Positions 9,385 through 19,883 are shown, numbered from the stretch's first letter. The stretch: 20,234 nucleotides of DNA from Apostichopus californicus (GCA_020650975.1 JAIPMN010036118.1:1-20234), one strand, 5' to 3'. Program-made: numbers and translations. The notes: generated by a model from the letters alone, not told the origin.

Positions 9385-9525
9385 AGATCTTGATCTAAAA
9401 TATTGAATCACTTAACTTGACCTAAATGATGGGTTTTCCAAAGTGCTTGATCTGAAATATTGAGCCTCTCAACGTGACTAATAATGATGGCTCTTGTTTC
9501 AGTATCAACCACTGTTAACATTCTA
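9385..9525 (+). repeat. Displaced copy of the 55 bp satellite and its terminal segment
   Basis: Starts TTGATCTAAAATATTGAATC and continues through ATGATGGGTTTTCCAAAG and GAGCCTCTCAACGTG to CACTGTTAACATTCTAC. It matches about 8290-8428 in order and orientation, with few differences. The roughly 950 bp between the two copies holds the 9 bp minisatellite. Confidence 0.9.
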
Positions 9526-9592
9526 CACGCGCATACACACACGAAATCACCATCGCACATGTTCATACATTCGGTGGTATAAGGAATCTATA

Positions 9593-9715
9593 ATCGTGTA
9601 TGTATACACGCAGTAACCGTGTATGTACACCGTGTATGTATACACCGTGTATGTACATAACCGTGTATGTATATAACCGTGTATGTAAATAACCGTGTAT
9701 GTATACACGCAGTTT
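9593..9715 (+). repeat. CCGTGTATGTATA minisatellite (about 18 bp unit)
   Basis: Around six units of ACCGTGTATGTAYAYA type (AACCGTGTATGTATAT and variants), bordered on each side by ATGTATACACGCAGT (at about 9599 and 9700). Confidence 0.9.
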
Positions 9716-10285
9716 GGATTCACATTATGACCCACGAGGAGAGAGGCTAACATATTCGCAATCAACATAACCGAAGAATGAATTAACACAGTATAATCTC
9801 ACAATTTCAGATTTATAAGTTTTTATTCAGTATTTCGCTAACGGTTGTTTCATGTAAACCTTATATCTAGACGTTTAATACTTGTCTAGACTCTAGAGCG
9901 TCCGTGGCAATAGACATTCTCTAAGACTTCCGTTCATATTTGTTTCCCTTTTTCCTCTGACTGCGAACAAATAATAATCCTAATCATACTATTGGCAATC
10001 ATGTGTCTTGGAAGAACATATTAGCCTCGGCCATTGATGCATGACATTATCGATTGTCCTATATGAATAATTAACATTTACCTTCAAAAATACTCCATTC
10101 ATCAAATTTAACTGATGCAAGTATAAAACTGTACACTGGAATCGATTGTATTAAAAACGCTTGGATTCTTGATATAAAGGATACTTTTAATCCATATTTT
10201 GTTTGAGTTTTCTGGCTTACATAAAACCATTGTCTATCTGATGGCTAATTGCAATGCATCACGTTCTCATATCTAGCCCTGCATA
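9716..10285. other. Intergenic, nothing recognised
   Basis: AT-rich sequence with no repeats or open frames that I could support. Confidence 0.5.
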
Positions 10286-11102
10286 GTCACATTGATTTTA
10301 TTTTTCTTAGAAAGCGCTTAAAAATTGCCAAGCTTTTAAAAATGATGTTTTTAAAAATCTTTCGACGTGAAGAATGAGTTGCATGATTTGCAAATAGTCA
10401 ATACCGATATAAACTTGTCATTATAGGATGAGACGTTTAAAGTTATAACGAAATCTGAAGGCCTAAAGACAATACTACTTTTAGGAAGCTTGTCTGAATA
10501 AAAAACAGTCGATCATTACCACTCCCAGATTTACGGATGGTTTCCTTGGTGACATTAATGATATAATGTTCTTCAGTTATGCAGTTAACTTAGGTGGAAG
10601 AGTGCATTTGCTATGTTCAATATCAAACATTGCATGTCTTCCGTATATATGAAATTGTACGTGGGGAATTTGCTATATGCAACAACACTAAGACGATCAT
10701 AGTCATAGTGCAGCTCGAAAATGTTACAATCGCTTAATCAGCTTTCACGTTCATTATTAATGGTAACATAGGAGTGTTAGCTCAGTGGTTAACGCCGGTG
10801 CCTTTCAATCATAAGGTCCCCGGTTCGAGTCACTCCAAGATTAATGTATGTCGTACAGTTACAGATTTGTTAACAATTGACAATCATGAACGTTAAATAT
10901 GAATCTAAGAGACTGACTTCGGTCAGCTTGCTGCTTTGATAAGGCCAATGATGCCTTCTTCGCGAGTTCCTGCGTGTAGGAGGATCTAAAATACATACAA
11001 ACTCTATCCTCATTGGGCGGTTCTCGCATTGATCGCATCAGCTCCTAAGTTTGCCAGTAGTACTGACTCTGTATGTTCCTTTAAACTAGAAATCAATTTT
11101 TA
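10286..11102 (+). repeat. Duplicated block A (about 0.8 kb)
   Basis: Matches 12302-13112 over its full length in the same orientation, about 2015 bp apart. It starts GTCACATTGATTTTATTTTT and ends AACTAGAAATCA, with small indels. The family 2 SINE lies at the same place in both copies, so it inserted before the duplication. ATTGATTT at the left end and AAATCAAT at the right end form a short inverted repeat in this copy, which could be terminal or accidental. Confidence 0.9.
10771..11000 (+). mobile_element. tRNA-derived SINE, family 2 (copy 2)
   Basis: A box TTAGCTCAGTGGTTAACG follows the initial GGAGTG, and B box GGTTCGAGTCACTCC lies at 10822-10836. The GACTTCGGTCAGC body segment, GTAGGAGGATCTAAAA and an ATACATAC tail follow. 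It is nested inside block A and matches the minus-strand copy at 2316-2561. Confidence 0.88.
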
Positions 11103-11339
11103 TATCACTATGCCTTCATGTTAACATTTTCTTTCACTGCAGTATTCAATCAGTGACATTTATAAATGTTTGCAGGCCTATACTCCCTCACCAGACAAAC
11201 CTATGAAGGAAATGGTTGTGACCTTTTTGGTTAACAGTAACTGATATAGAAACAAGAGCCCAACGGACACTATGGTGTTTATAACTATTTATATTTAAAC
11301 TGGAAATAAATAAATGAAATGGTTGCCATTTTAACAATT

Positions 11340-11695
11340 TTCTGTTAAGCCCAGCCCACTCATTAATATTCAAGAGATGGGAACTAAAACTAATAGAGCA
11401 CATCTAAACATCTTGGGGCATCTACCTACCAAGTATGACATTGATTCAACTTATGTTTGTTGATATATCGTGTGTACAAGCTGTTTGCCACGGTTTCCCA
11501 TTAAGCCCCACCCACACGTGAATACTAATGAGGTAAAAGTTGTTGTTGCAATGAACATGTACACACTGTGTACTTACATCAACATACCAAGGATGAACTA
11601 AGTCGGACATACGGTTGAAGAGATATTGCCATTTTAAGGCCCGCCCACTCATTAATATACATGAGATTAGAACCACAACAATGGCGCACATCCAC
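11340..11695 (+). repeat. Diverged repeats of about 145 bp around a CATTAATAT motif
   Basis: Three spaced copies of TAAGCCCRSCCCAC(T)CATTAATAT...GAG occur near 11345, 11500 and 11633. Copies one and three share CACTCATTAATAT, GAGAT, AGAAC and an adjacent GCACATC; copy two is more decayed (CACACGTGAATACTAATGAGG). Probably an old tandem or dispersed repeat. Open frames across it have no domain signature. Confidence 0.6.
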
Positions 11696-11992
11696 AGCTA
11701 TTAAAAGTAAGAGGGCAAGGGGGGGGGGCAGGAAATGGGTGGGGTCTGGGTCTTCACAAATAGAAAATTAGTTTTATAGATGCTATACGGTATCCCAAAA
11801 TGGCACATTGCAAATTTAAACTATTTAATGACTCCCAAGTATTTGTGTTTTGTTGAATGTACGAATTTCAGCGTTTTATCATAATTTTGACTTATAAAGT
11901 CAAATTTTCGAGAGTTTTTGTCGATTTTGTAAAAGTAGACAAAAGTAGACAAAGCCTTTTATCAGGAATATGAAAAGAAAACTGATCAGTTG
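11696..11992. other. Spacer
   Basis: Nothing recognised apart from a G9 run near 11720. Confidence 0.5.
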
Positions 11993-12300
11993 ATTGTATG
12001 GCGCCCTCTAATAGATAAAGTGAGAAGACAGATCCCCTTCCCCCAAAGTGGAGTAGCTGCACATTATTCCTTTCCCACCCCTCCCACACCCCTCCTCCTC
12101 CCCAACCTTCTGTACCTACGCCTATGTAGTCATACTTGAAGTGGACTAACGTCATTGCGTGTCTTGAGATCTTCACCTGCTCTCAAGTAGAAAAAAAATA
12201 AATGTCAGGACCTTCCCCTTCCCTCCCACACCCCCTCTCCCTCCCCCACCTTCTGTTCCTACGCCTATGAAGTCATGTTTGAAGAGGACTAACGTCACAA
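11993..12300 (+). repeat. Duplicated block B (C/T-rich)
   Basis: Begins ATTGTATGGCGCCCTCTAAT and contains two related sub-units of about 145 bp. Each has a CCTTCCC/CACCCCT tract, then TTCTGT(T/A)CCTACGCCTATG, GACTAACGTCA and, in the first, CTTGAGATCTTCACCTGCTC. It recurs at 13127-13475. It is interrupted at its right end by block A'. Confidence 0.88.
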
Positions 12301-12301
12301 C

Positions 12302-13112
12302 GTCACATTGATTTTATTTTTCTTAGAAATCGCTTAAAAATTGCCAAGCTTTTAAAAATGATGTTTTTAAAAATCTTTCGACGTGAAGAATGAGTTGCAT
12401 GATTTGCAAATAGTCAATACCGAAATAAACTTGTCATTATAGGCTGAGACGTTTAAAGTTATAACGAAATCTGAAGGCCTAAAGACAATACTACTTTTAG
12501 GAAGCTTGTCTGAATAAAAAACAGTCGATCATTACCACTCCCAGATTTACGGATGGTTTCCTTGGTGACATTAATGATATAATGTTCTTAAGTTATGCAG
12601 TTAACTTCGGTGGAAGAGTACATTTTTCTATGTTCAATATCAAACAGTACATGTCTTCCGTATATATGAAATTGTACGTGGGGAATTTGCTATACGCAAC
12701 AACACTAAGACGGTCATAGTGCAGCTCGAAAATGTTACAATCGCTTAATCAGCTTTCACGTTCATTATTAATGGTAACATATGAGTGTTAGCTCAGTAGT
12801 TAACGCCGGTGCCTTTCAATCATAAGGTCCCCGGTTCGAGTCACTCCAAAGATTAATGTATGTCGTCCAGTTACAGAGTTGTTGACAATTCATAATCATG
12901 GACGTTAAATATGAATCTAAGAGACTGACTTCGGTCGGAATGCGGCTTTGATAAGCCAATGAGGCTTTCTCGCGAGTTCCTGCTTGCAGGAGGATCTAAA
13001 ATATATACAAACTCCATCCGCATTGGTCGGTGCTCGCATTGATCGCATCAGCTTCTAAGTTTGTCAGTAGTACTGACCCTATATGTTCTTTTCAACTAGA
13101 AATCATTTTTTA
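12302..13112 (+). repeat. Duplicated block A' (second copy of block A)
   Basis: A collinear copy of 10286-11102 that includes the SINE. Its left junction is ACGTCACAACGTCACATTG, where ACGTCACA occurs twice in direct orientation; this could be a target duplication or slippage. It lies between B and B'. Confidence 0.9.
12782..13010 (+). mobile_element. tRNA-derived SINE, family 2 (copy 3)
   Basis: The copy inside block A'. The first base of the head has changed (TGAGTG) and the A box has one substitution (CAGTAGTT). The B box GGTTCGAGTCACTCC is intact. Confidence 0.87.
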
Positions 13113-13126
13113 TCATTTGATCATTT

Positions 13127-13480
13127 GAATGTATGGCGCTCTCTAATAGATAAAATGAGAAGACAGGTCCCCTTCCCCCAAAGTGGAGTAGCTGCACCTT
13201 ATTCCTTTCCCACCCCTCCCCCACCCCTCCTCCTCCCCAAGCTTCTGTTCCTACGCCTATGTAGTCATAATTGAAGTGGACTAACGTTATACCGTAGCTT
13301 GAGATCTTCACCTGCTCTCAAGTAGAAAAAATGTCAGGACCTTCCCCTTCCCTCCCACACCCCCTCCCCACCTTTTTTTCCTACACCTATGTAGTCATGC
13401 TTGAAGATAACTGACGTCATAATGTGTCTTGAGATCACATGCTCTCAAATTGGAAACAAACTGTCAGGACCTTCCATCAC
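13127..13480 (+). repeat. Duplicated block B' (second copy of block B)
   Basis: Restarts with GAATGTATGGCGCTCTCTAA and repeats the two C/T-rich sub-units of block B. It then extends into a third partial unit (CTGACGTCATAATGTGTCTTG, then CTGTCAGGACCTTCC). Confidence 0.88.
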
Positions 13481-14336
13481 TGGCAGACATATTATCTTTA
13501 AAATAAATCGTAGTGTACAGTTTATAAATATCTAAAAATTTAACAGTTGAAAATTCTTCGAAATCATTTCAAAAGTATCAAAATCTAGCACCATTTTGTT
13601 TACTAGCACCCTCTTTGTTTACCAAAATTTCTCAAATGCAAAGGGCTTCACCCTTCTTCCTCCAAACGACATACATCTTACATCCCTCCCCCTCCGGCCC
13701 GGCTCGCCTAATTTTTATTCCTAGGACGAATAAGGGTTTCAGGTTTTTCAGGAATTGACAAATTCTTTGAAATCAGAGTTAGGGTTTAGAAAGTGGGTTA
13801 GAGATCCAGATTCTATGAAAATGAAGGATTGTCGTTCATAACCTGGGGTCAAAACTAGGAAAAAGATTCAGAACATGTTTTTTTTTTAAAAAGCGTCACA
13901 TGTTTGGAATCCAGGGATTTGATTGGCCGATGCCCACGTTCGTCCTGGGAAAAAAAATACGCGCCCGGCTCCCAATAACAAAAATGGTGGTTGGGCCCCT
14001 GAATGAGAAAACATGAGAAGGATAGAGAAGAGAGGATGGTGGAATCATTATAAGTCATTTTTCTTTCATTGATATTAACTGTAACTTGTAGGATTATAAA
14101 TTCATATTAGTAACTATACCATTTGTAAATTTTACATATCATTACCAACACTACTAAAAGTGCACATATAATTTAGATCGAATATTTTACTACACAAACA
14201 GTCCACATAGAATTAATTCAGTCCCTGAGAAAATACGTTCATATTAAATAATGGAGCATGATATAAAACAGTACTTTGTTTCTCATAGTAATATGTGCCA
14301 GCAACAGTGAGTTCTGCTGACACTGATCCTTAATTC
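13481..14336. other. Intergenic
   Basis: No gene supported. A short GC-richer patch at about 13905-14000 contains GATTGGCC and CGCGCCCGGC. A minus-strand open frame across 13855-14058 has no recognisable domain. Confidence 0.5.
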
Positions 14337-15575
14337 AGAAGGTGATCCAGTAATTAGGATGTTAATGAAAGGATCAACATCTCAAGCTCACTTGATCCCT
14401 CAAGTTAGAACAAGATAATTCACTGTTTAGTAGGCTAACTTATGGGATCAGGTATTGCAAGTTATTATCAAGATGATCCACCACTGAGTATGCTAATTAA
14501 AGGATTAACGCCTCAAGCCATTGAACCAATCCCACAAGTTTGAGCAGGATCATCCTTTCCTGAGCATGCTAGTTAATGGATCAAGTATTTAATGTTACAT
14601 CAAGATGATCCACTACTTAACATGCTACTAAATGGATCAACAACATCTCAAGCCAATGAATAAATCCCTCAAGTTTCAGCAGGATAATCCTTTCCTGAGC
14701 ATGCTAGTTAATGGATCAAGTATTTAATGTTACATCAAGATGATCCACTACTTAACATGCTACTAAATGGATCAACATCTCAAGCCAATGAATAAATCCC
14801 TCAAGTTTGAGCAGGATAATCCTTTCCTGAGCATGCTAGTTAATGGATCAAGTATTTAATGTTACATCAAGATGATCCACTACTTAATGTGCTACTTAAT
14901 GGATCAACAACATCTCAAGCCAATGAATCAATCTCTCCAAGTCATAACAAAATGATCCATTCTTGAGCATGAAAATTAAAGGATCATGCATTTCAATTCA
15001 AGTTATATCAAGATGATCCACTACTTAATATGCTACTTAATGGATCAACAACATCTCAAGCCAAAGAATCAATCTCTCAAGTCATAACAAAATGATCCAT
15101 TCTTGAGCATGAAAATTAATGGATCATGCATTTCAATTCAAGTTTAATCAAGATGATCCACTACTTAATATGCTACTTAATGGATCAACAACATCTCAAG
15201 CCAAAGAATCAATCTCTCAAGTCATAACAAGATGATCCATTCTTGAGCATGAAAATTAAAGGATCATGCATTTCAATTCAAGTTTAATCAAGATGATCCA
15301 CTACTTAATATGCTACTTAATGGATCAACAACATCTCAAGCCAAAGAATCAATCTCTCAAGTCATAACAAGATGATCCATTCCTGAGCATGAAAATTAAC
15401 GGATCATGCATTTCAATTAAAGTTCAATCAAAAGGATTCACTTCTTAGCATGTTCATAAAAGGATCAACATCTCAAGCCAATGAATCAAAGCCTCACGTC
15501 AGAAGAAGATAATCCCTTGTTGTGCATGCTGATGAATGGATCAAGCATCGCAAATTAAAACAATCAATGATTGAA
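14337..15575 (+). repeat. Dimeric satellite, period 132-141 bp, with inverted heptamers
   Basis: Nine dimers start at about 14337, 14470, 14602, 14737, 14869, 15010, 15150, 15290 and 15430. Each dimer has an A half (TGATCCACTACTTAATATGC) and a B half (TGATCCATTCTTGAGCATG). Both halves contain TGATCCA followed 20-odd bases later by TGGATCA, its reverse complement, for example 15014-15020 with 15041-15047 and 15093-15099 with 15120-15126. The central 140 bp units are nearly identical and the outer ones diverged, as expected of unequal exchange. Confidence 0.95.
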
Positions 15576-16087
15576 TATTGAATGGCAGTATTTATGCTAA
15601 GGTTCAAACTAATGTATTAAACTACCCAGAAGTCTACAAATATTTCATCGTATGCAGCATAAGCCGACCAACTGACACTAATTTTTCAATGCAAGTTTTA
15701 CAAAATTTAGAATAATATCTGAATTACAAATGAACAATGTTAATTATTCCAATGAAACATTTCAACAACAAAAAACGTCAATGAATGAAATAAGATAATA
15801 AAGTTTACAGAATCATACAAGTAATTGTTCATCCATGAAATATAATTTAATAAACCTATCAAATAGTAAAGTCAATACAAACACTAGTTACTGTGATTTT
15901 TGGACAGAAATGAATTCTTTAATAAACCAATATATTTCCCTAATCAGTACTTCATTAAAGTATCAATCACTTACTCACAGTATGGAGGCGAGCCCACTTG
16001 TGTTGACTCACTTGAGGGTCAAATGATACCAAATCAACCGTGGTGGGCCTATAATCTACCATAAGGGGGAGTTTCACGACCCAATGC
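15576..16087. other. Intergenic, nothing recognised
   Basis: AT-rich. A 63-codon plus-strand open frame (15835-16026) is rich in Asn and Ser and has no supporting features. Confidence 0.5.
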
Positions 16088-16233
16088 TGCTGTTCTATTC
16101 ACCAAACCTACACATCTCTCCTACAGTGTACATATATTGCTGTTCTATTCACCAAACCTACACATCTCTCCTACAGTGTACATATTGCTGTTCTATTCAC
16201 CAAACCTACACATCTCTCCTACAGAGTACATAT
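16088..16233 (+). repeat. Minisatellite, three 48-50 bp units
   Basis: TGCTGTTCTATTCACCAAAC begins units at 16088, 16138 and 16186. Each runs through TACACATCTCTCCTACAG to TACATAT. The units are nearly identical, so the array is young. Confidence 0.95.
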
Positions 16234-17699
16234 TGATAATTCTTTGTTACTTTCATACATACCTCCAGACAACCAAGTTAGCTGTTTTGACAACCAAACA
16301 GTAAGATATTGTAGGGATTTATGAGGGGATATACTTTAGATTATTTTCATGTTACCTTTTAAAGGAAAAAAAACAACCATAAATTTGGAACAATTTTTTA
16401 ACAAACCCATTGCATGAATCTTAAATTTAACAGTCTCTAATTGATCAAGATGTTTGTCCAAATTTTACAAGGTTAGTCAGTAATGTAAAAAGAAATGACG
16501 TATGTATCACAAATATTGATAAAAATATGTAAAAAAGATCCAAAACAAAAAATAAGCAGTTTGGACCAATCAATCTCATTTCAAGAAAATGCAAGATACA
16601 TAAGTACCTAACAAAGCATAATACAAAGCAAACTGAGAATGCAGTAATTGAGAGGAGATAGGTAAGCTTGCAGCATAGGAAATATGAAAAATTAAGTCAA
16701 ATATAACATTATTATGGGTTAAATTTATCAGGTAACTGACGAAAAAGGAATATAATCGAGATAAAATATATAATAAACATAATGTGAAATTTGCAGTCAA
16801 TTACATATACATGTCCGTTTCCAAATAACAAAAATTGCAAAGTTGATATATTTCATAACAAAGGAACTTGAAGCCCAAAACAGGAGGTCATAGATAAAAA
16901 CTGATAAAACTGTATTTTTGTTTTTAATGTTTTATTTATTTATTTATTTTGTATTGTTTGTTTTATGTTATTATATCCAATTTTCTCCTTTGGAGATGGA
17001 CTTGATAACATTCACCGTACTCATGCTTAGTTTGTTAATTTCACATCTCGTTCAGGTGAATTCTTTTTCAGTCCAAAGTGAGTAAAAAATAAAATGAAAA
17101 ATTGGGAAAAAGAGGAGGGGAAATCCCCATATTTGAAAATAAGACAGTTCAAAACAAGTCATTATAAATTAAATAATTAAATAATTATGGAGCAGTTTTC
17201 CACATTGCTATTTAAGATGTGATAATAGTACTAATATGAAGGGGAAATTATATATCTTTTGTGCAATGTCAAGTCTGGAATCTCGCAAAATTATTAATGA
17301 CGAGGAATGAGATTAATTTTAATAAATATCTAAAGGTTGCTGTCTTACATATAATGAATAAGTATAAAAGGGGACACACCCCAACCATCATTATTATAAC
17401 TATATTATAATAGAAATACCTGCGACCAACCAATTCCACAAGCGGCTAAGAAAAGTCTTTATCCATGCAAGAGTTATCACAGTTTTTTTAGTACTTTGTG
17501 AATTATAGCCAAGTTACATTTCTAATACTGAAATAAAAGTTCAATATTTTTTGAAATTTCAATGTTAATTTTAATCTGGTTTACAATGATACTATGTCAA
17601 ATGTCCAGACCTGCAAATCTTCAAGATTGAATTAAATTCTTCCACTTAACCTACTCTTGAACCTTCATTTGGGCATGTGCCTTAGTTCAATCGATGATC
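16234..17699. other. Intergenic AT-rich region
   Basis: No gene supported. A TTTA microsatellite occupies 16931-16950. At 17420-17445 the minus strand shows a possible 26 bp micro-exon between TTTTCTTAG and GTATTTCT. Confidence 0.45.
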
Positions 17700-17875
17700 T
17701 TATTCTACCAAAAAAGACTTGGATGGTTTGAGAATATTGCCAGCCCAAATACAAAATGTTGCCTGAAGTTCATCCATGTCCATATGGGATCTATCTCTGA
17801 CCCTTTCGAACAATCTTCGAACTCTTCCACGAGACGTTCGAGTGAAAATCTCAACATTTTCAATTGCCATAGCGA
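17700..17875 (-). other. Exon-like ORF on the minus strand, unassigned
   Basis: ATG at 17870-17868 opens a 56-codon frame to TAA at 17702-17700. The product starts MAIENVEIFTRTSRGRVRR and continues through a basic-acidic stretch (LFERVRDRSHMDMDEL) to WAGNILKPSKSFLVE. The mix is protein-like and the region is less AT-rich than its surroundings. The ATG lies just inside a good acceptor (CTTTTATTCTTCAG, AG at 17877-17876), and GTAGAA near 17708 could be a donor. It may be an internal exon, a remnant of an element gene, or chance. I do not recognise a family. Confidence 0.3.
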
Positions 17876-18144
17876 CTGAAGAATAAAAGCATATCTAATT
17901 TTGACATGTTACAAAGTAGCCATTAGTACTAGTTAAATTGGTGGACATATTTGGTATTTTGAAGAATTTTTAAACAATTTATCAGCAATTATTTTTCAAA
18001 GCACACATAATTGAGGATTTTCCACACTTGCAGTTAGAACATTCATATATTTCAACACTTGAATTTGTTCACCAGACTGCCCAAGCAATCCTTACAAAAA
18101 CAAATTCAAACTCCTTTCTGAAGGTCAGCTGTTTAATAAGCTCT
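17876..18144. other. Spacer
   Basis: Nothing firm. A 45 bp stretch on the minus strand (about 18120-18076) is open and flanked by CTTCAG and GTGAAC. Confidence 0.4.
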
Positions 18145-19225
18145 GGCTGCTACTGATTGTTAAGACAGTTGGCCGATTGGTGCGTTGTCCAGCCACAGAT
18201 CGTGGCTGAATTGATAGAGGCTGCTGGTTAATAAAACAGGTCACCGATTGGTGCATGGTCCAGCCACAGATCATGGTGGAATTGAGAGGCTGCTGGTGAT
18301 TAAGACAGTTCGCCGATTGGTGCGTAGTCCAGCCACAGATCGTGGAGGAACTGATAGAGACTGCTGGTTATTTAGACAGGTCGCCAATTAGTACTTAGTC
18401 CAGCCACAGATCGTGGTGGAATTGATAGAGGCTGCTGGTTATTAAGACAGGTCGCCGATTGGTATGTAGTCCAGCCACAGATCGTGGAGGAATTGATAGA
18501 GTCTGCTGTTTGTTATTAAGACAGTTCGCCGATTGGTGCGTTGTCCAGCCACAGATCGTGGAGGAATTGATAGAGGTTGCTGGTTATTAAGACAGGTCGC
18601 CGATTGGTGCGTAGTCCAGCCACAGATCGTGGCTGAATTGATAGAGGCTGCTGGTTAATAAAACAGGTCACCGATTGGTGCATGGTCCAGCCACAGATCA
18701 TGGTGGAATTGAGAGGCTGCTGGTGATTAAGACAGTTCGCCGATTGGTGCGTAGTCCAGCCACAGATCGTGGAGGAATTGATAGAGACTGCTGGTTATTT
18801 AGACAGGTCGCCAATTAGTACTTAGTCCAGCCACAGATCGTGGTGGAATTGATAGAGGCTGCTGGTTATTAAGACAGGTCGCCGATTGGTATGTAGTCCA
18901 GCCACAGATCGTGGAGGAATTGATAGAGTCTGCTGTTTGTTATTAAGACAGTTCGCCGATTGGTGCGTTGTCCAGCCACAGATCGTGGAGGAATTGATAG
19001 AGGTTGCTGGTTATTAAGACAGGTCGCCGATTGGTACGTAGTCCAGCCACAGATCATGGAGGAATTTATAGAGTCTGCTGTTTGTTATTAAGACAGTTCG
19101 CTGATTGGTGCGTTGTCCAGACACAGATCATGGGGAATTTATAGACTCTTCTGTTTGTTATTAAGACAGTTCTCCGATTGGTGCGTTGTCCAGCCACAGA
19201 TCGTGGAGGAATTGATAGAGGTTAT
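18145..19225 (+). repeat. Satellite array, 71 bp monomer with 427 bp hexameric higher-order repeat
   Basis: Fifteen monomers carry GATTGGTGCGTNGTCCAGCC, ACAGATCGTGGAGGAATTGA and GCTGCTGGTTATTAAGACAG. The AGCCACAGA motif occurs at 18191, 18262, 18331, 18402, 18473, 18547 and 18618 (spacings 71, 69, 71, 71, 74, 71). Monomers 7-12 repeat the variants of monomers 1-6 in order: GGCTGAATTG recurs at 18204 and 18631, and GTCTGCTGTTTG at 18501 and 18928, both 427 bp apart. Three more monomers follow. Open frames on the minus strand simply follow the repeat. Confidence 0.95.
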
Positions 19226-19659
19226 TGCTGACGGAGACCTGTAGGGAGAGAATACTGTTTAAAAATGAAACGTGTAATTGCTGCATATGTAGCATACAAT
19301 CAACATTGTACTAAATTGCATATTTAAAGCAGACTGTATTACAATGTAGTACAAGGGTTCTCAACAGCTTGATTTTTTTGGCTAGTTTTGCTCTGTCTAC
19401 TTAAATTATCACTATTATGCAGTATCTATTTATTACAATTTTACTAGACCCAGGTGTTTAAAGTGCTCTGATATAGTCTTTCATGTAAAGCCATTTATAA
19501 ATATATCTTATCATTACTTTTGCCTTACAATGAGAATCAGCTTTATACTTAACTACTTGTGGAAATATTTGCCAACATGTTAGAGAAATTTTTTCTTCTC
19601 TCTCAGAAACACTTTTATAATGGACTGTTTGTGTTTTCCTTTGTTTGTTTTTATTTCTC
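19226..19659. other. Intergenic, nothing recognised
   Basis: AT-rich, no supported feature. Confidence 0.5.
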
Positions 19660-19883
19660 CTTCTTTTTTGTTTATCCTTTGCATTTTGTCAACTGGAATA
19701 TGGGAATGTGTCCGTAGGTTTGACTCCTCAATTTGGTAAAGTTCACAAAGCATTAAGATGAGCCTTTCAGCAATATCCTCGAGTTTCACCCTCAAGGACA
19801 GCATACTTCACTTAGAATCAGAAAGACACTCCAAAAATTTCGGACATATTGAGGCTAGATTCGATAAGTTTGTTTGCGTAGAA
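19660..19883 (-). other. Protein-like open segments on the minus strand, unassigned
   Basis: After an acceptor-like TTGCTTCAACCCAG (AG at 19885-19884) the minus strand reads FYANKLIESSLNMSEIFGVS and stops at 19818. Ten bases on, a second frame reads MLSLRVKLEDIAERLILMLC then ELYQIEESNLRTHSHIPVDK, decaying into Lys-rich sequence past about 19680. The two frames differ by one, as with a frameshift or two exons. No domain is recognised. It could belong to the same decayed gene as 17700-17875, or be chance. Confidence 0.25.

Noticed and set aside
10771..10836. Functional tRNA gene
   Set aside because: Acceptor and T arms are recognisable, but the anticodon arm is poor and the same head occurs three times with a SINE body and tail.
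11892..13311. Gly/Trp-rich minus-strand ORFs at 11892-12176 and 13096-13311
   Set aside because: The two match each other because they lie in duplicated C/T-rich blocks B and B'; no protein features.
13778..13802. Interstitial telomere repeat
   Set aside because: Only scattered TTAGGG-like matches, with no tandem array.
14337..15575. CRISPR array
   Set aside because: Units are contiguous satellite monomers of 132-141 bp without unique spacers, in a eukaryotic setting.
15835..16026. 63-codon plus-strand ORF
   Set aside because: Asn/Ser-rich in AT-rich DNA, with no upstream signal and no domain.
18516..19057. 61- and 62-codon minus-strand ORFs
   Set aside because: They are open frames through the 71 bp satellite and repeat with it.
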